A stretch of 64,000 bases of DNA from Sphingobacterium deserti (lineage in GTDB: Bacteria; Bacteroidota; Bacteroidia; Sphingobacteriales; Sphingobacteriaceae), in the NCBI RefSeq assembly GCF_000757725.1, contig NZ_JJMU01000024.1, positions 248,001 through 312,000 on the forward strand. The letters run 5' to 3'. Numbering within the stretch: the first letter of the stretch is position 1; each line of letters opens with the position of its first letter. A program made the translations under genes and the position numbers. The notes beneath the pieces are model-generated. The model was not told where the DNA came from. It was given only the letters and a program-made list of their open reading frames with translations, and did not search any database. Positions 56,388-64,000 of this stretch are shown piece after piece.

Positions 56388-57494
56388 CTAGTCTAAATTC
56401 AGCTCATACCTAACAGACCGTCCGCCGCCCGCTGCGATCAATGCGCCTAAAGCATGCAGGTGCTGTAAGTCACGTGTCGCAGTTGCTTTGGATACCTTCG
56501 TGATAGCCATATATTTTTTTGCCGTTATTCCACCTTCAAAACCAGCAGGCCCTTCGCTAAGCATTCTACCAATGACCTTCATATGCCGCTCATCAAGCTG
56601 GTTTTTATAATGATCATAAAATTTAGCTTTCTTTAGCGTGAACAAAACCATTGCTTTCGCATCACGTTGCGCGTCCAAAATTACCTGTGCAAAATATGCA
56701 ATCCATTCGGTGATGTCTAGGGTGCGCTGTGCTTGCTTCAACGCATTATAATAGGTCTGCTTATTTGCTTCGATGGTTTTGGATAGACTTAACATCACCG
56801 GACGATTAAGTGATTGGGACAAGGCTTTCTCTGCTACTGCGCGACCGATCCGTCCATTGCCGTCTTCAAAAGGATGGATAGATTCGAAATAGAGGTGCGC
56901 GATTGCCGACTTCAATATCGCCTCTGCTAATTGTCCTTCCGAGGAGAAAGACGTCGAGTTATACCAACGTTCAAAAGCTTCCATTTCCTGCTGCATCCTA
57001 TCGGAAGGAGGAGCTTCATAATGAACGACTTCTCTGCCGTATGCTCCTGAAACGACCTGCATAGGTGCGCTGCCGTGTCGCCAATCTCCGGGCGTGATGC
57101 GACTCTGATCGGGAAATAGCAACTGATGCCATGATTTAAGCATGTCCAGTGATAAAGGTTCTTGGAAAGTTTCCCGCACTTGCACCATGAGTTGCGCCAC
57201 ACCCGAGGCCTGTCGATCTCGAACATTTACCGGAATGTCATTTAGTCCCAAGTTATTGCGGATGGAGGACATTACATCCTCTCGGCTGATGTATTCCCCT
57301 TCAATTTCAGATGTCTTGATCGCTTCTGAAAGCATAAGCTGGAGCATGGTTTCCTGCTTAAGCTCTTCGGGCAATCCCTGTATAAGGCCATTCATTTCGC
57401 CAGTCTCCTGCGCAAACGCAAGAATTGTCGTTTGGATTTGAGCCACATCATAAGTGAATTCGGGCCAGCCCGCTAGTTGCCAATTGTATGCCAT
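56388..57494 (-). CDS. Fic family protein (class II, self-inhibited) with C-terminal winged helix
   Basis: A 368-aa protein. The N-terminal part starts MAYNWQLAGWPEFTYD (DUF4172-like). The inhibitory helix motif (S/T)xxxE(G/N) is TSEIEG at residues 61-66. The complete Fic motif HPFEDGNGRIGR lies at 207-218, with the catalytic His207, so AMP transfer is expected. Residues ~310-368 form a winged helix (AKKYMAITKVSKATATRDLQHL). Fic proteins of this type AMPylate proteins when relieved from the inhibitory helix. The upstream region holds two palindromes that overlap promoter and start codon, pointing to autorepression by its own DNA-binding domain. Confidence 0.93.
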   Translation of the reverse strand: MAYNWQLAGWPEFTYDVAQIQTTILAFAQETGEMNGLIQGLPEELKQETMLQLMLSEAIKTSEIEGEYISREDVMSSIRNNLGLNDIPVNVRDRQASGVAQLMVQVRETFQEPLSLDMLKSWHQLLFPDQSRITPGDWRHGSAPMQVVSGAYGREVVHYEAPPSDRMQQEMEAFERWYNSTSFSSEGQLAEAILKSAIAHLYFESIHPFEDGNGRIGRAVAEKALSQSLNRPVMLSLSKTIEANKQTYYNALKQAQRTLDITEWIAYFAQVILDAQRDAKAMVLFTLKKAKFYDHYKNQLDERHMKVIGRMLSEGPAGFEGGITAKKYMAITKVSKATATRDLQHLHALGALIAAGGGRSVRYELNLD

Positions 57495-57567
57495 GAGCCG
57501 ATTATTTTGATTAATCGGCTCAAATATAAGGAATATATGAGCCGAATAAAATATTTATTCGGCTCAT
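57494..57567 (-). promoter_or_regulatory. Fic promoter with two palindromic operators
   Basis: Operator 1 has 11-bp arms TGAGCCGATTA at 57494-57504 and 57512-57522, reaching into the fic start codon. Operator 2 has 14-bp arms ATGAGCCGAATAAA at 57537-57550 and 57554-57567. All four half-sites share GAGCCGA(A/T)(T)A. The -7 box TATATTTG on the minus strand (57521-57528) touches operator 1, and operator 2 covers the -33 region. The transcript starts only ~20 nt before ATG and folds into the operator 1 hairpin. Binding here would shut transcription off. Confidence 0.8.
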
Positions 57568-57674
57568 CGCTTAATTTGGGTAAAAATGGGATACGGTTAT
57601 TTTCCTTTTCACTGCCACAAAAAGTCGCGAGTCATCCGAAAATTAACGGATTACTGGGCTGTAACAAAAACAAC

Positions 57675-57698
57675 AAAGTCTGCACGGCTGCAGACTTT
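57675..57698 (-). terminator. Terminator after the NTF2-like gene
   Basis: A perfect 10-bp stem AAAGTCTGCA/TGCAGACTTT with loop CGGC. On the minus strand it is followed by GTTGTTTTTG. It is 65 bp past the stop of the leftward gene at 57764. Confidence 0.7.
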
Positions 57699-57763
57699 AT
57701 AACTAAACTAAACAATGCAATGTCTCACGACATGGCGGTATTGAAACAAAAATCTTTATGCTA

Positions 57764-58189
57764 TTATGGGTAAGTCGTCACAACCTTGCTCACTTTCCAA
57801 CCATCCTGATCCTGACTCAACGTGATGTAATCCACACGCGTAAACTTCTCAAATGCCATCGTTGCTTTTGCCATACAAGCCTTTCCACTTTGATCCAAGA
57901 TCTCATAGCTTGTCTTACAGTCAAAGTTTACACCTTTGTGTGCTTTTAAAAAAGCGGTGTATTCGTGCTTGTTGAACGTGTCATCATTCGCACTGTTGCT
58001 GTACTGAAAATCATCCGCAAAAAGGAACTTGTTCAGTTCGATGCTGCCAACCGTAGTTGCTTCCAAATAGGTGCCTATAACCTTTGCTGATTCTACATTC
58101 TTTAAAGGATTGTTTTTCTCCGCTGCGAAAGAAGAGAATGAGCTGATCATGATGATGGCTGCTGCGATGGTTGTTAATGTCTTTTTCAT
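57764..58189 (-). CDS. Secreted NTF2/lumazine-binding-like protein
   Basis: A 141-aa protein with a signal peptide (TIAAAIIMISSFSSFAAE). The remainder fits the small cone-shaped NTF2 fold: VIGTYLEATTVGSIELNKFLFADDFQYSNSANDDTFNKHEYTAFLKAHKG is the typical start, and ITLSQDQDGWKVSKVVTTYP its last strands. Such proteins are often periplasmic and of unknown role. It does not look like a defence gene and may be a passenger on the island. Confidence 0.7.
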   Translation of the reverse strand: MKKTLTTIAAAIIMISSFSSFAAEKNNPLKNVESAKVIGTYLEATTVGSIELNKFLFADDFQYSNSANDDTFNKHEYTAFLKAHKGVNFDCKTSYEILDQSGKACMAKATMAFEKFTRVDYITLSQDQDGWKVSKVVTTYP

Positions 58190-58264
58190 GGTAGTGTTTT
58201 TTTAATGTCTTTTAATATTTTTATGTTATTATTTCCTATTTGATACCTCAAAAGTACAGCGCTG

Positions 58265-58618
58265 ATGCCTGTTGATGAATACCTATTAGATGGGTTGCAG
58301 CTGTTTCTCGGTAAATGCAGAGCTTGGGTCGGTGAAATATTTACCGATGAGCTAAAGCGTACCTCTTCCCGGCTTATCCATCTGTTTAAGGGGAATGCAA
58401 CAGCTTTGCCAAAAGGCGTAAGTGATAGTTTGTGAGGCTATTATGTTTTCGGGCGTTATTTTAGCTGTTCGATAGCGGACAAAAAGATGTTCGTCTTTGA
58501 ACAAAAGGAAGATAATGAAGCACCAACGATGCACATCGTCATCATTTATAAAAAAGAAAATGCCAGAGTTAGCGCTAGGAATAGTGAAAAATATCTACCG
58601 TTGCATATATACCCATAA
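58265..58618 (+). pseudogene. Decayed gene with one in-frame TGA
   Basis: One frame is open from ATG 58265 to TAA 58616-58618 except for TGA at 58433-58435. The halves read MPVDEYLLDGLQLFLGKCRA and onward to PKGVSDSL, then GYYVFGRYFSCSIADKKMFV, and HIVIIYKKENARVS before the end. Composition looks coding on both sides of the stop. I cannot name the family. A terminator follows 14 bp later, consistent with a former gene. Confidence 0.35.
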
Positions 58619-58631
58619 GGAGTATTAACAA

Positions 58632-58665
58632 AAAAATCCTGAAGCGGGGAGCTTCAGGATTTTTT
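58632..58665 (+). terminator. Rho-independent terminator
   Basis: A strong stem AAAAATCCTGAAGC/GCTTCAGGATTTTT with a short loop GGGGA, followed by T residues. It works in either direction by its A and T runs. Between here and 58850 there is no gene. Confidence 0.85.
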
Positions 58666-58850
58666 ACTAACTAACCAATTATTAACCTAAATTATGAATA
58701 CTAACATACATCCAAATAATGTGCCATTGAATAAATCGCGGTTACATTTTACAGTTTTTAACATTATTCAACGCAACACCGTATCGATCATTATGGTAAA
58801 ACGCAATTATTCAAATAGCAAATTCTAGATAACGGTTTTCTATGAGACGC

Positions 58851-59093
58851 CTAACGCAAAAATTCGGCGGTAAAATTGATGCTAATAGGCAGGCCTATCC
58901 GCCTAACCCTCCCTGCCATGTCGGTCAACCTGTTTTCCGTTGCTTCGCTAAAGCTTATCGACGCGCCCGATAAGGGCTTGCCGGAGACGGAATCTAGTAG
59001 GGTAATCGTGAGCCCAGTTTCTTGCGCGCGCAGGCTACTAAAGGTAGCCCCGCAGGCTAGAGCCAAAAGAAATATCATGTAGTAAACTCTCAT
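58851..59093 (-). pseudogene. Truncated carboxypeptidase-regulatory-like/TonB protein N-terminus
   Basis: An 80-aa frame with a signal peptide (YYMIFLLALACGATFSSLRAQ) followed by TITLLDSVSGKPLSGASISF and ENRLTDMAGRVR. This is the beginning of a CarboxypepD_reg-like domain as at the N-terminus of TonB-dependent receptors, here broken off after ~65 residues and followed by unrelated SINFTAEFLR. It looks like a deletion remnant. A very short genuine protein is less likely. Confidence 0.6.
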
Positions 59094-59170
59094 AATGAAG
59101 CCCCCCTTTCGCTTATTTCCAGAAAGCGCATAGTGCGCGTCTCGCTGTTAACTTTTTTCGTTAAATGCCA

Positions 59171-60037
59171 TTATATCGTTTCGAAGATCTGATCAAACAA
59201 TAATTTCAAGCCCTTTTGTACCTCGTCAAAAGCGGGCAGCTTTTTCGTAGAAATTTGATGTCCCAAGCTTGATTTCCAAGCTCTTTTCACCGTATTTTCA
59301 CTCCGAGCGTTGAGTAACTGTTCTACTCCTGTAAATTCAAGTCCTTTAAATGCCATTTTCGCTAAGAAAGCCTGCTTAATCGTTGCCCAATCAAGATCAC
59401 TTGCATACTTGGATAAATACCATATATCGTAATAGTCACGAGGTGCTGTATACGATAGTTGTATCAAAGCTCTTAACTTTTCAGACAACACTTCTCGTAT
59501 ATCATAGCAGGCAATTGCGTCTATTGCAGAACTCAGCTGATCGGAATAATCATGATAGATCGTTTTCAAAGTCGGTTCGAACAACATCTTCTCGTATAGA
59601 ATAATTTCAATCTTAACAGAAGTATTCCATCGGGCCGGATCTGGCGGAATTTGATTTTTAGAATGATCAGCTCCCCAAAACTTGACGACGGCAGCATATC
59701 CAGTAGGCATATCATTATGACGAAGATTGGTCAGCTTTCCCAAATATAATTGCATTCCAGTACGTTCTTGTACTAATAACATGATTTGCCGCAGCAAATC
59801 TTCATCCAATTGAAAATCTGGATTAATGGATGTAAAATCTAAATCTTCTGAAAAACGATAATCTGGGATATAACATTTCCTTAAACATGTTCCTCCTTTG
59901 AAGATTAATGCCTCTCTGCAAGAATCTAGCGAAAATATTGCATCGACAAAATGTCCCAATACCCAATCCTTGTCGATGGTACTTCTGGACACTTCGTGTT
60001 CCAAAGCTTTTTTCTCTATTTCCTTTTTCAGTATCAT
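59171..60037 (-). CDS. abiEii: AbiEii/AbiGii family nucleotidyltransferase toxin
   Basis: A 288-aa toxin of the type IV AbiE system. The nucleotidyltransferase core is FKGGTCLRKCYIPDYRFSEDLDFT, with the GG-T and D-x-D pattern that binds metal and nucleotide. VLSEKLRALIQLSYTAPRDYYDIWYLSKY carries two further conserved motifs. Members transfer nucleotides to tRNA or another RNA, halting growth; AbiE aborts phage infection. Its ATG overlaps the last base of the antitoxin gene. Confidence 0.9.
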   Translation of the reverse strand: MILKKEIEKKALEHEVSRSTIDKDWVLGHFVDAIFSLDSCREALIFKGGTCLRKCYIPDYRFSEDLDFTSINPDFQLDEDLLRQIMLLVQERTGMQLYLGKLTNLRHNDMPTGYAAVVKFWGADHSKNQIPPDPARWNTSVKIEIILYEKMLFEPTLKTIYHDYSDQLSSAIDAIACYDIREVLSEKLRALIQLSYTAPRDYYDIWYLSKYASDLDWATIKQAFLAKMAFKGLEFTGVEQLLNARSENTVKRAWKSSLGHQISTKKLPAFDEVQKGLKLLFDQIFETI

Positions 60038-60837
60038 TAGTATTGTTTATTGGATATGTCTAACAATTCCTCCCGGCTGATATTCAATCGCAATCGCCAT
60101 TCTGCGACAAATTCACCTTCTTCCAATCCCTGGGGATCAAACAAATTATATTTATTTTTTACCTGCATCTTGGCAAAATCTATAAAAGATTCCATGCTTG
60201 GAATTTGGAGAAGCTCAACCAAATAGCCAATTCGTTTGGTAACCGCAATATTATTTACAGCCTGACAGTAATCGACTAATTTAGAGGCTTGCATTTGCGC
60301 TTGACTAACTGCTCGAATCAATTCTGCATAGCCCCCAGAATGTTGAGGTAGATCAAAGCAATCGACTATTGTTTTCTCTACATCCGTGATTGGATACTGA
60401 AGGTTTCCGTAACCATTTTGTATAATTCCTGCTTTTTTATTAGGTGCTATCCTAACGAATTTATAAGAAGTGCCTAAGATTGACTTGTCGTTTTTTTGAT
60501 TAGTCGTCTGAATAAAAACGGTATTGGAAAATTGTTCCGTCAACCCATGTAAATTTAGCGCCGACCAATATGCTACGGCACTATTCTCTACGATGAACGT
60601 TCCTATGACATATTCATCCCTAAAACTTTGTCTACAAAATTTGCCTTTCTCGATCCGTACAAGAAGCTCTTTATCAACCAGATTTTCTAAGACTTCACTT
60701 AAGTTATCAAACTTTTGTTCTAGCAACAGCTCAATTTCGGAGAATTTGAACAACTGAATTTCATAGTCGTCCAACAACTTCAAGAACTCCAGTTGGGGCT
60801 TAGTAAGATGTTCTGATATATAAACGCTGTCTGCCAT
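60037..60837 (-). CDS. abiEi: AbiEi family antitoxin/transcriptional regulator
   Basis: A 266-aa antitoxin of AbiEi type. A winged helix-turn-helix covers about residues 12-75 (KPQLEFLKLLDDYEIQLFKF... LSEVLENLVDKELLVRIEKG). The AbiEi-type C-terminal domain follows: IVENSAVAYWSALNLHGLTEQ, VEKTIVDCFDLPQHSGGYAEL. It is the upstream gene of the pair, as normal for AbiE. It neutralises AbiEii without stable complex formation and represses its own promoter by binding inverted repeats. A matching 16-bp inverted repeat lies just upstream. Confidence 0.88.
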   Translation of the reverse strand: MADSVYISEHLTKPQLEFLKLLDDYEIQLFKFSEIELLLEQKFDNLSEVLENLVDKELLVRIEKGKFCRQSFRDEYVIGTFIVENSAVAYWSALNLHGLTEQFSNTVFIQTTNQKNDKSILGTSYKFVRIAPNKKAGIIQNGYGNLQYPITDVEKTIVDCFDLPQHSGGYAELIRAVSQAQMQASKLVDYCQAVNNIAVTKRIGYLVELLQIPSMESFIDFAKMQVKNKYNLFDPQGLEEGEFVAEWRLRLNISREELLDISNKQY

Positions 60838-60847
60838 ATTACCTTTT

Positions 60848-60888
60848 GTGTTACGATAAGACCTAAAAATTGGGTCTTATCGTAACAC
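60848..60888 (-). promoter_or_regulatory. AbiE operator palindrome
   Basis: Perfect 16-bp arms (GTGTTACGATAAGACC, 60848-60863, and its inverse 60873-60888) with a 9-bp spacer, only 11 bp before the abiEi start. It is the expected binding site of AbiEi. Confidence 0.8.
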
Positions 60889-61036
60889 GATTAGTAAAGA
60901 TAAGGAACAGTTATCCAAAAAACAACGTTTAATACTAAATCTCAATAGCCACTTTGAATAAACTTAAGCGTACCAGATATTAATATTTTTAAGATGTATA
61001 TTCCAATTCATTATCTTAATACCAAAATAAAAATAG

Positions 61037-64000
61037 GTGGAATTCACTAACGAGGACATAATCTATCTTCTCAACCTTTTTAAAGGTCGTGAAGACGTAT
61101 TTGCTTTACGCTGGGAGAAGGGAAATAAAAGCGGGTACATGCCGGCCTATAGCTATGATCCATACCATTATCGACTACATAAAGCTAATGGCGGCACTTT
61201 TCGAAGCTATGCCCACAAAACATACCTTCCATTGTCAGAAATAGAGATTACTAAACATCTTAACGGCCTTCAGCAGATCGGAATTTATCCACTGTTGCAA
61301 GATAACACTTCTCGGTTTCTAGTAGCTGATTTCGATAAATCCGATTGGCAACAACAGGCTTTGAAATTTCTCGAATCATGTATAGCCAAAAATATCCCTG
61401 CTTACCTTGAACGTTCCCGTTCCGGCAATGGCGCACATATCTGGATTTTCTTTGAGAAAGCATATCCAGCAGCCAAAAGTCGTAAGTTATTTATGCATAT
61501 CCTAGAAGGATGCGGTGCATTCTCGCCATTTGATAAAAGCTCCAGCTTTGATCGTTTATTTCCAAATCAAGATTACCTGTCTGGCAAAGGTTTAGGAAAT
61601 CTAATTGCGCTACCCTTATTTTTTCCTGCTGTAAAGAATGGCAACAGTTCCTTTATGGATTCCAAAACGATGACCCCATTTCCTGATCAAATCGCATATT
61701 TAAAAGAAATTAAAAGAGTGAGTTTGGATTGCTTAGAGGAGCTCTTCAATCAAACAGGAAGAAGTAAAGAAAGCTATATACCCGTTGTTGATGGAAAACT
61801 TAAAATCGCCCTGAGCAATTCGATCCGTATAAATAGTCACGCTATACCATTTGTACTCATCAATTTTTTGAAGGAGCAACTTAATTTTGCTAATTCAGCC
61901 TTTATCATTAAGAAAAAGTCAGGGAGAAGCACTTTCGAAACACCTAGGTTTTTTAAATTGATCGATGAAACCGAAAATGAAATCCTTATCCCAAGGGGAT
62001 TTATTGGGAAATTGCTAAGATTCTGCAGAGAAACACAGGTCGCGCATGACTTTGTTGATAATAGATGTAAACTCCCAATAATCCAATTCTCTTTTAATGC
62101 CGCGTTGCGACAGCATCAAATCAATGCTGTCGCCGCAGTAGAAAAAAAGGATTTCGGAGTAATCGTCGCACCGCCAGGAACAGGAAAAACTGTTATCGGT
62201 CTGAAAATCATTGCAGACAAACAACAACCGGCACTTATTGTCGTACACCGTAAGCAATTATTGGATCAATGGGTGGAGCGTATAGAATCATTCCTAGGGA
62301 TACCGAAGAAAGAAATTGGGATTATAGGCCAAGGAAAAGCAAGATTGGGTGTGAGTAAAATAACCGTTGCAACGATACAAAGTCTTCCAAAACATATTGA
62401 AACAATTCAGGACAAATTTGGCACAATCCTGATCGACGAATGCCATCATATTCCAGCGGAATCTTACCGTACCACCGTCGGAAAACTAAACAGTGTTTAT
62501 TGCTACGGTCTCACAGCGACTCCTTTTCGGAAATATAATGATGATAAATTGATCTTCACCTATCTCGGTGATATAATTACGGAAATCCGACCAGAGGAAA
62601 TTGAAGATTACAAAAGGGCAAATATCATCGTCCGGAATACCACACTCCATGTTCCCTATAATTCTAAAACCGACAGTTTCGAAACACTTTCCCAAATTCT
62701 AATTCATGATACAGCAAGAAATCGATTAATAGTAGACGATGTATCCGCCGAGCTAAACCAAGGAAAAAAGGCAGTTATAATTACCGAAAGAAAAGAACAT
62801 ATCGAGACGCTGAATCTATTGCTAAAATCAAATTATGAAACCATAACGCTCAGCGGAGATGATTCAGACAGCAGTAAGAAAGCGAAATGGAAAACATTGT
62901 CAGAAGGTAATTTTCAGGTACTAATTACGACAGGTCAATATTTTGGAGAGGGTTCAGATATTCAACATATCAGCACACTACTTTTGGCTTATCCCTTTGC
63001 TTTCCATGGGAAATTGATTCAATACATCGGTCGGGTGCAGCGATCGGAGATCAATCTGACAATATATGACTATCGGGATGTACAGATCGATTATCTAGAC
63101 AAAATGTTTCTCAAACGAAATATCTATTATCGTAAAATAGCGAAACAGGCAACGCTTTTTGATGAACCAACGATGGATTACCAGCCTCAAATAGGTCACT
63201 TATTTACTTTAGAAAAAAGTACCAAGGTATCCATTGAGGATCTATCGTTTCATTATGGTCACGTGGCCTTCATTTATAAAGTAGAAGAGATGCATACGGT
63301 TTTGGAATTTCAAATCGAAAATTTGGAGATTAGGCCTGAGTTTGAGGTGTTAAAACCTTATTTTATCAAGATACTTAAATCTAAAAATATCAACGTTCAG
63401 TTAAATGCAGAATTTGAATACGGAACATTGGTCGCACAAATCGCTACATCCGACGATATAGAACGAATAAATAAAGAAGTTGTAGAAGGTGTGAAATTCC
63501 AGTTTCTGAACAAGGGATTATTAGGTAAACTACCTTTGCAAAAACAAAATATATTGACTTCGGACCAGCTGCAAAGTGGTGAGACTGTATACGCAAATGC
63601 CGAAGAATTACTATCTGAAATCCTTAAACTACGGAAATACAAGCATTCTCGACAAGTTCAATTCTTAGCCGATCAACACCTAAGTAGTATTATGAAAATT
63701 AGGTTCGTGCTTAATCCCTTTGCATTTGTATTTCTAATATCGGGAGACAGCCAATACCATATCATCCTTGAAACCCTAGATACTGAGGAGGCAACTTATA
63801 TCTGGCACACCGATAAAAATAAAATAGTCTTGAAAGACGCTGTTGCGATGATAGATAAGGATCTGCAAATCATTCGGGAAAAAGGTAGGCAAAGATTCTT
63901 AGAGAACAATCTTCCCCAAAACTTTAGCCGTATTATACATGATTATGGCGATCGGGATAGAGGTTTTATTCTTTGGAAAGCATTTTTAGAAGAGATAATT
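61037..64000 (+). CDS. TOTE-type primase-helicase (partial, runs off the window)
   Basis: At least 988 residues, open to the right edge. The N-terminal part is an archaeo-eukaryotic primase domain of AEP-TOTE type: FLVADFDKSDW with Asp98 and Asp100, and RSRSGNGAHIWIFFE with S129-G-N-G-A-H134. A superfamily 2 helicase follows: Walker A PPGTGKT at 379-385, VHRKQLLDQW, DECH at 467-470, GLTATPF, GQYFGEGSDIQH and QYIGRVQRS. The rest is an uncharacterised C-terminal region. The start is GTG 61037, right after an in-frame TAG. TOTE systems are predicted conflict systems acting on invading DNA. It is divergent from abiE. Confidence 0.9.
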   Translation, partial: MEFTNEDIIYLLNLFKGREDVFALRWEKGNKSGYMPAYSYDPYHYRLHKANGGTFRSYAHKTYLPLSEIEITKHLNGLQQIGIYPLLQDNTSRFLVADFDKSDWQQQALKFLESCIAKNIPAYLERSRSGNGAHIWIFFEKAYPAAKSRKLFMHILEGCGAFSPFDKSSSFDRLFPNQDYLSGKGLGNLIALPLFFPAVKNGNSSFMDSKTMTPFPDQIAYLKEIKRVSLDCLEELFNQTGRSKESYIPVVDGKLKIALSNSIRINSHAIPFVLINFLKEQLNFANSAFIIKKKSGRSTFETPRFFKLIDETENEILIPRGFIGKLLRFCRETQVAHDFVDNRCKLPIIQFSFNAALRQHQINAVAAVEKKDFGVIVAPPGTGKTVIGLKIIADKQQPALIVVHRKQLLDQWVERIESFLGIPKKEIGIIGQGKARLGVSKITVATIQSLPKHIETIQDKFGTILIDECHHIPAESYRTTVGKLNSVYCYGLTATPFRKYNDDKLIFTYLGDIITEIRPEEIEDYKRANIIVRNTTLHVPYNSKTDSFETLSQILIHDTARNRLIVDDVSAELNQGKKAVIITERKEHIETLNLLLKSNYETITLSGDDSDSSKKAKWKTLSEGNFQVLITTGQYFGEGSDIQHISTLLLAYPFAFHGKLIQYIGRVQRSEINLTIYDYRDVQIDYLDKMFLKRNIYYRKIAKQATLFDEPTMDYQPQIGHLFTLEKSTKVSIEDLSFHYGHVAFIYKVEEMHTVLEFQIENLEIRPEFEVLKPYFIKILKSKNINVQLNAEFEYGTLVAQIATSDDIERINKEVVEGVKFQFLNKGLLGKLPLQKQNILTSDQLQSGETVYANAEELLSEILKLRKYKHSRQVQFLADQHLSSIMKIRFVLNPFAFVFLISGDSQYHIILETLDTEEATYIWHTDKNKIVLKDAVAMIDKDLQIIREKGRQRFLENNLPQNFSRIIHDYGDRDRGFILWKAFLEEII

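Larger units (their letters stand above)
49737..64000. mobile_element. Genomic island integrated at tRNA-Glu (left part)
   Basis: The tRNA gene is followed at once by a tyrosine integrase, then by defence and toxin-antitoxin genes, decayed genes and gene-poor stretches. None of the downstream genes belongs to core metabolism. The integrase next to the tRNA 3' end gives the likely left end. A second copy of the tRNA 3' end (attR) was not seen up to base 64000, so the island continues beyond the window. Confidence 0.75.

Noticed and set aside
58352-58534. 60-aa minus-strand frame
   Set aside because: It overlaps the plus-strand decayed gene, which has the better composition, and has no motif.
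49801-64000. Right attachment site (copy of the tRNA-Glu 3' end)
   Set aside because: Reading to the end of the window I found no second copy of the T-arm/acceptor sequence, so none is claimed.
1-64000. CRISPR array
   Set aside because: No run of regularly spaced short repeats was seen; all repeats are single inverted pairs or the one long direct repeat.

Overview
The window looks like chromosome of a Bacteroidota species of the Sphingobacteriaceae type (Sphingobacterium/Pedobacter-like). Reasons: a SusC/SusD pair, promoters of the TTTG-N19-TAnnTTTG type, start codons mostly without Shine-Dalgarno sequences, a single-chain GcvP, bacillithiol synthesis (BshC), and the rpmB-rpmG-bL38 (DUF4295) cluster. 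The genus is inferred from general protein character, not from a search.

Region 1 (1-31 kb) is ordinary core genome in short operons. It holds kduD/kduI for uronate catabolism, surE, mqnD, secA followed by a SPOR protein and an M20 amidohydrolase, a GNAT enzyme, an M28 peptidase, a rhodanese, glutamate dehydrogenase, gcvT, truC, a SIMPL protein, a cold-shock protein, recO, the ribosomal trio, ftsY, rimO, bshC with a Crp/Fnr regulator, two tandem guanidine-modifying hydrolases (one CtlX-like) and gcvP. Three copies of a CATTGCGAG-bounded palindromic repeat lie between genes at 14.4, 17.7 and 37.8 kb.

Region 2 (31.1-37.8 kb) is an insertion. A SusC/SusD pair is bracketed by two perfect 347-bp direct copies of the 3' end of gcvP, exactly 6321 bp apart. 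The upstream copy completes an intact gcvP and the downstream copy is a 5'-truncated remnant. This is the geometry left by single-crossover (Campbell-type) integration of a circle carrying a gcvP fragment, or by an equivalent duplication.

Region 3 (37.9-49.6 kb) returns to core genes: a lipoprotein amidase, a conserved 437-residue protein, a NUDIX hydrolase, a phosphohexomutase, an SDR and enoyl-CoA hydratase pair, an ExbD-like protein, a large TonB-plug protein without a barrel, and purD.

Region 4 (49.74 kb to the right edge) is a genomic island. It starts at tRNA-Glu(TTC) with a tyrosine integrase of IntDOT type just downstream. The cargo is conflict and defence genes: an unrecognised 311-aa + 80-aa pair; a MazG-like pyrophosphohydrolase directly abutting a GIY-YIG/DUF2075 nuclease-helicase; a class II Fic protein under a double palindromic operator that overlaps its promoter and start codon; an AbiEi/AbiEii type IV toxin-antitoxin with a palindromic operator; and a TOTE-type primase-helicase that runs off the window. 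Between them lie decayed genes and two long inverted repeats in a 1.2-kb gene-free stretch. The right attachment site is not in the window. The strongest candidates for undescribed biology are the MazG + GIY-YIG/DUF2075 module, the 311-aa/80-aa pair and the gcvP-flanked SusCD insertion.
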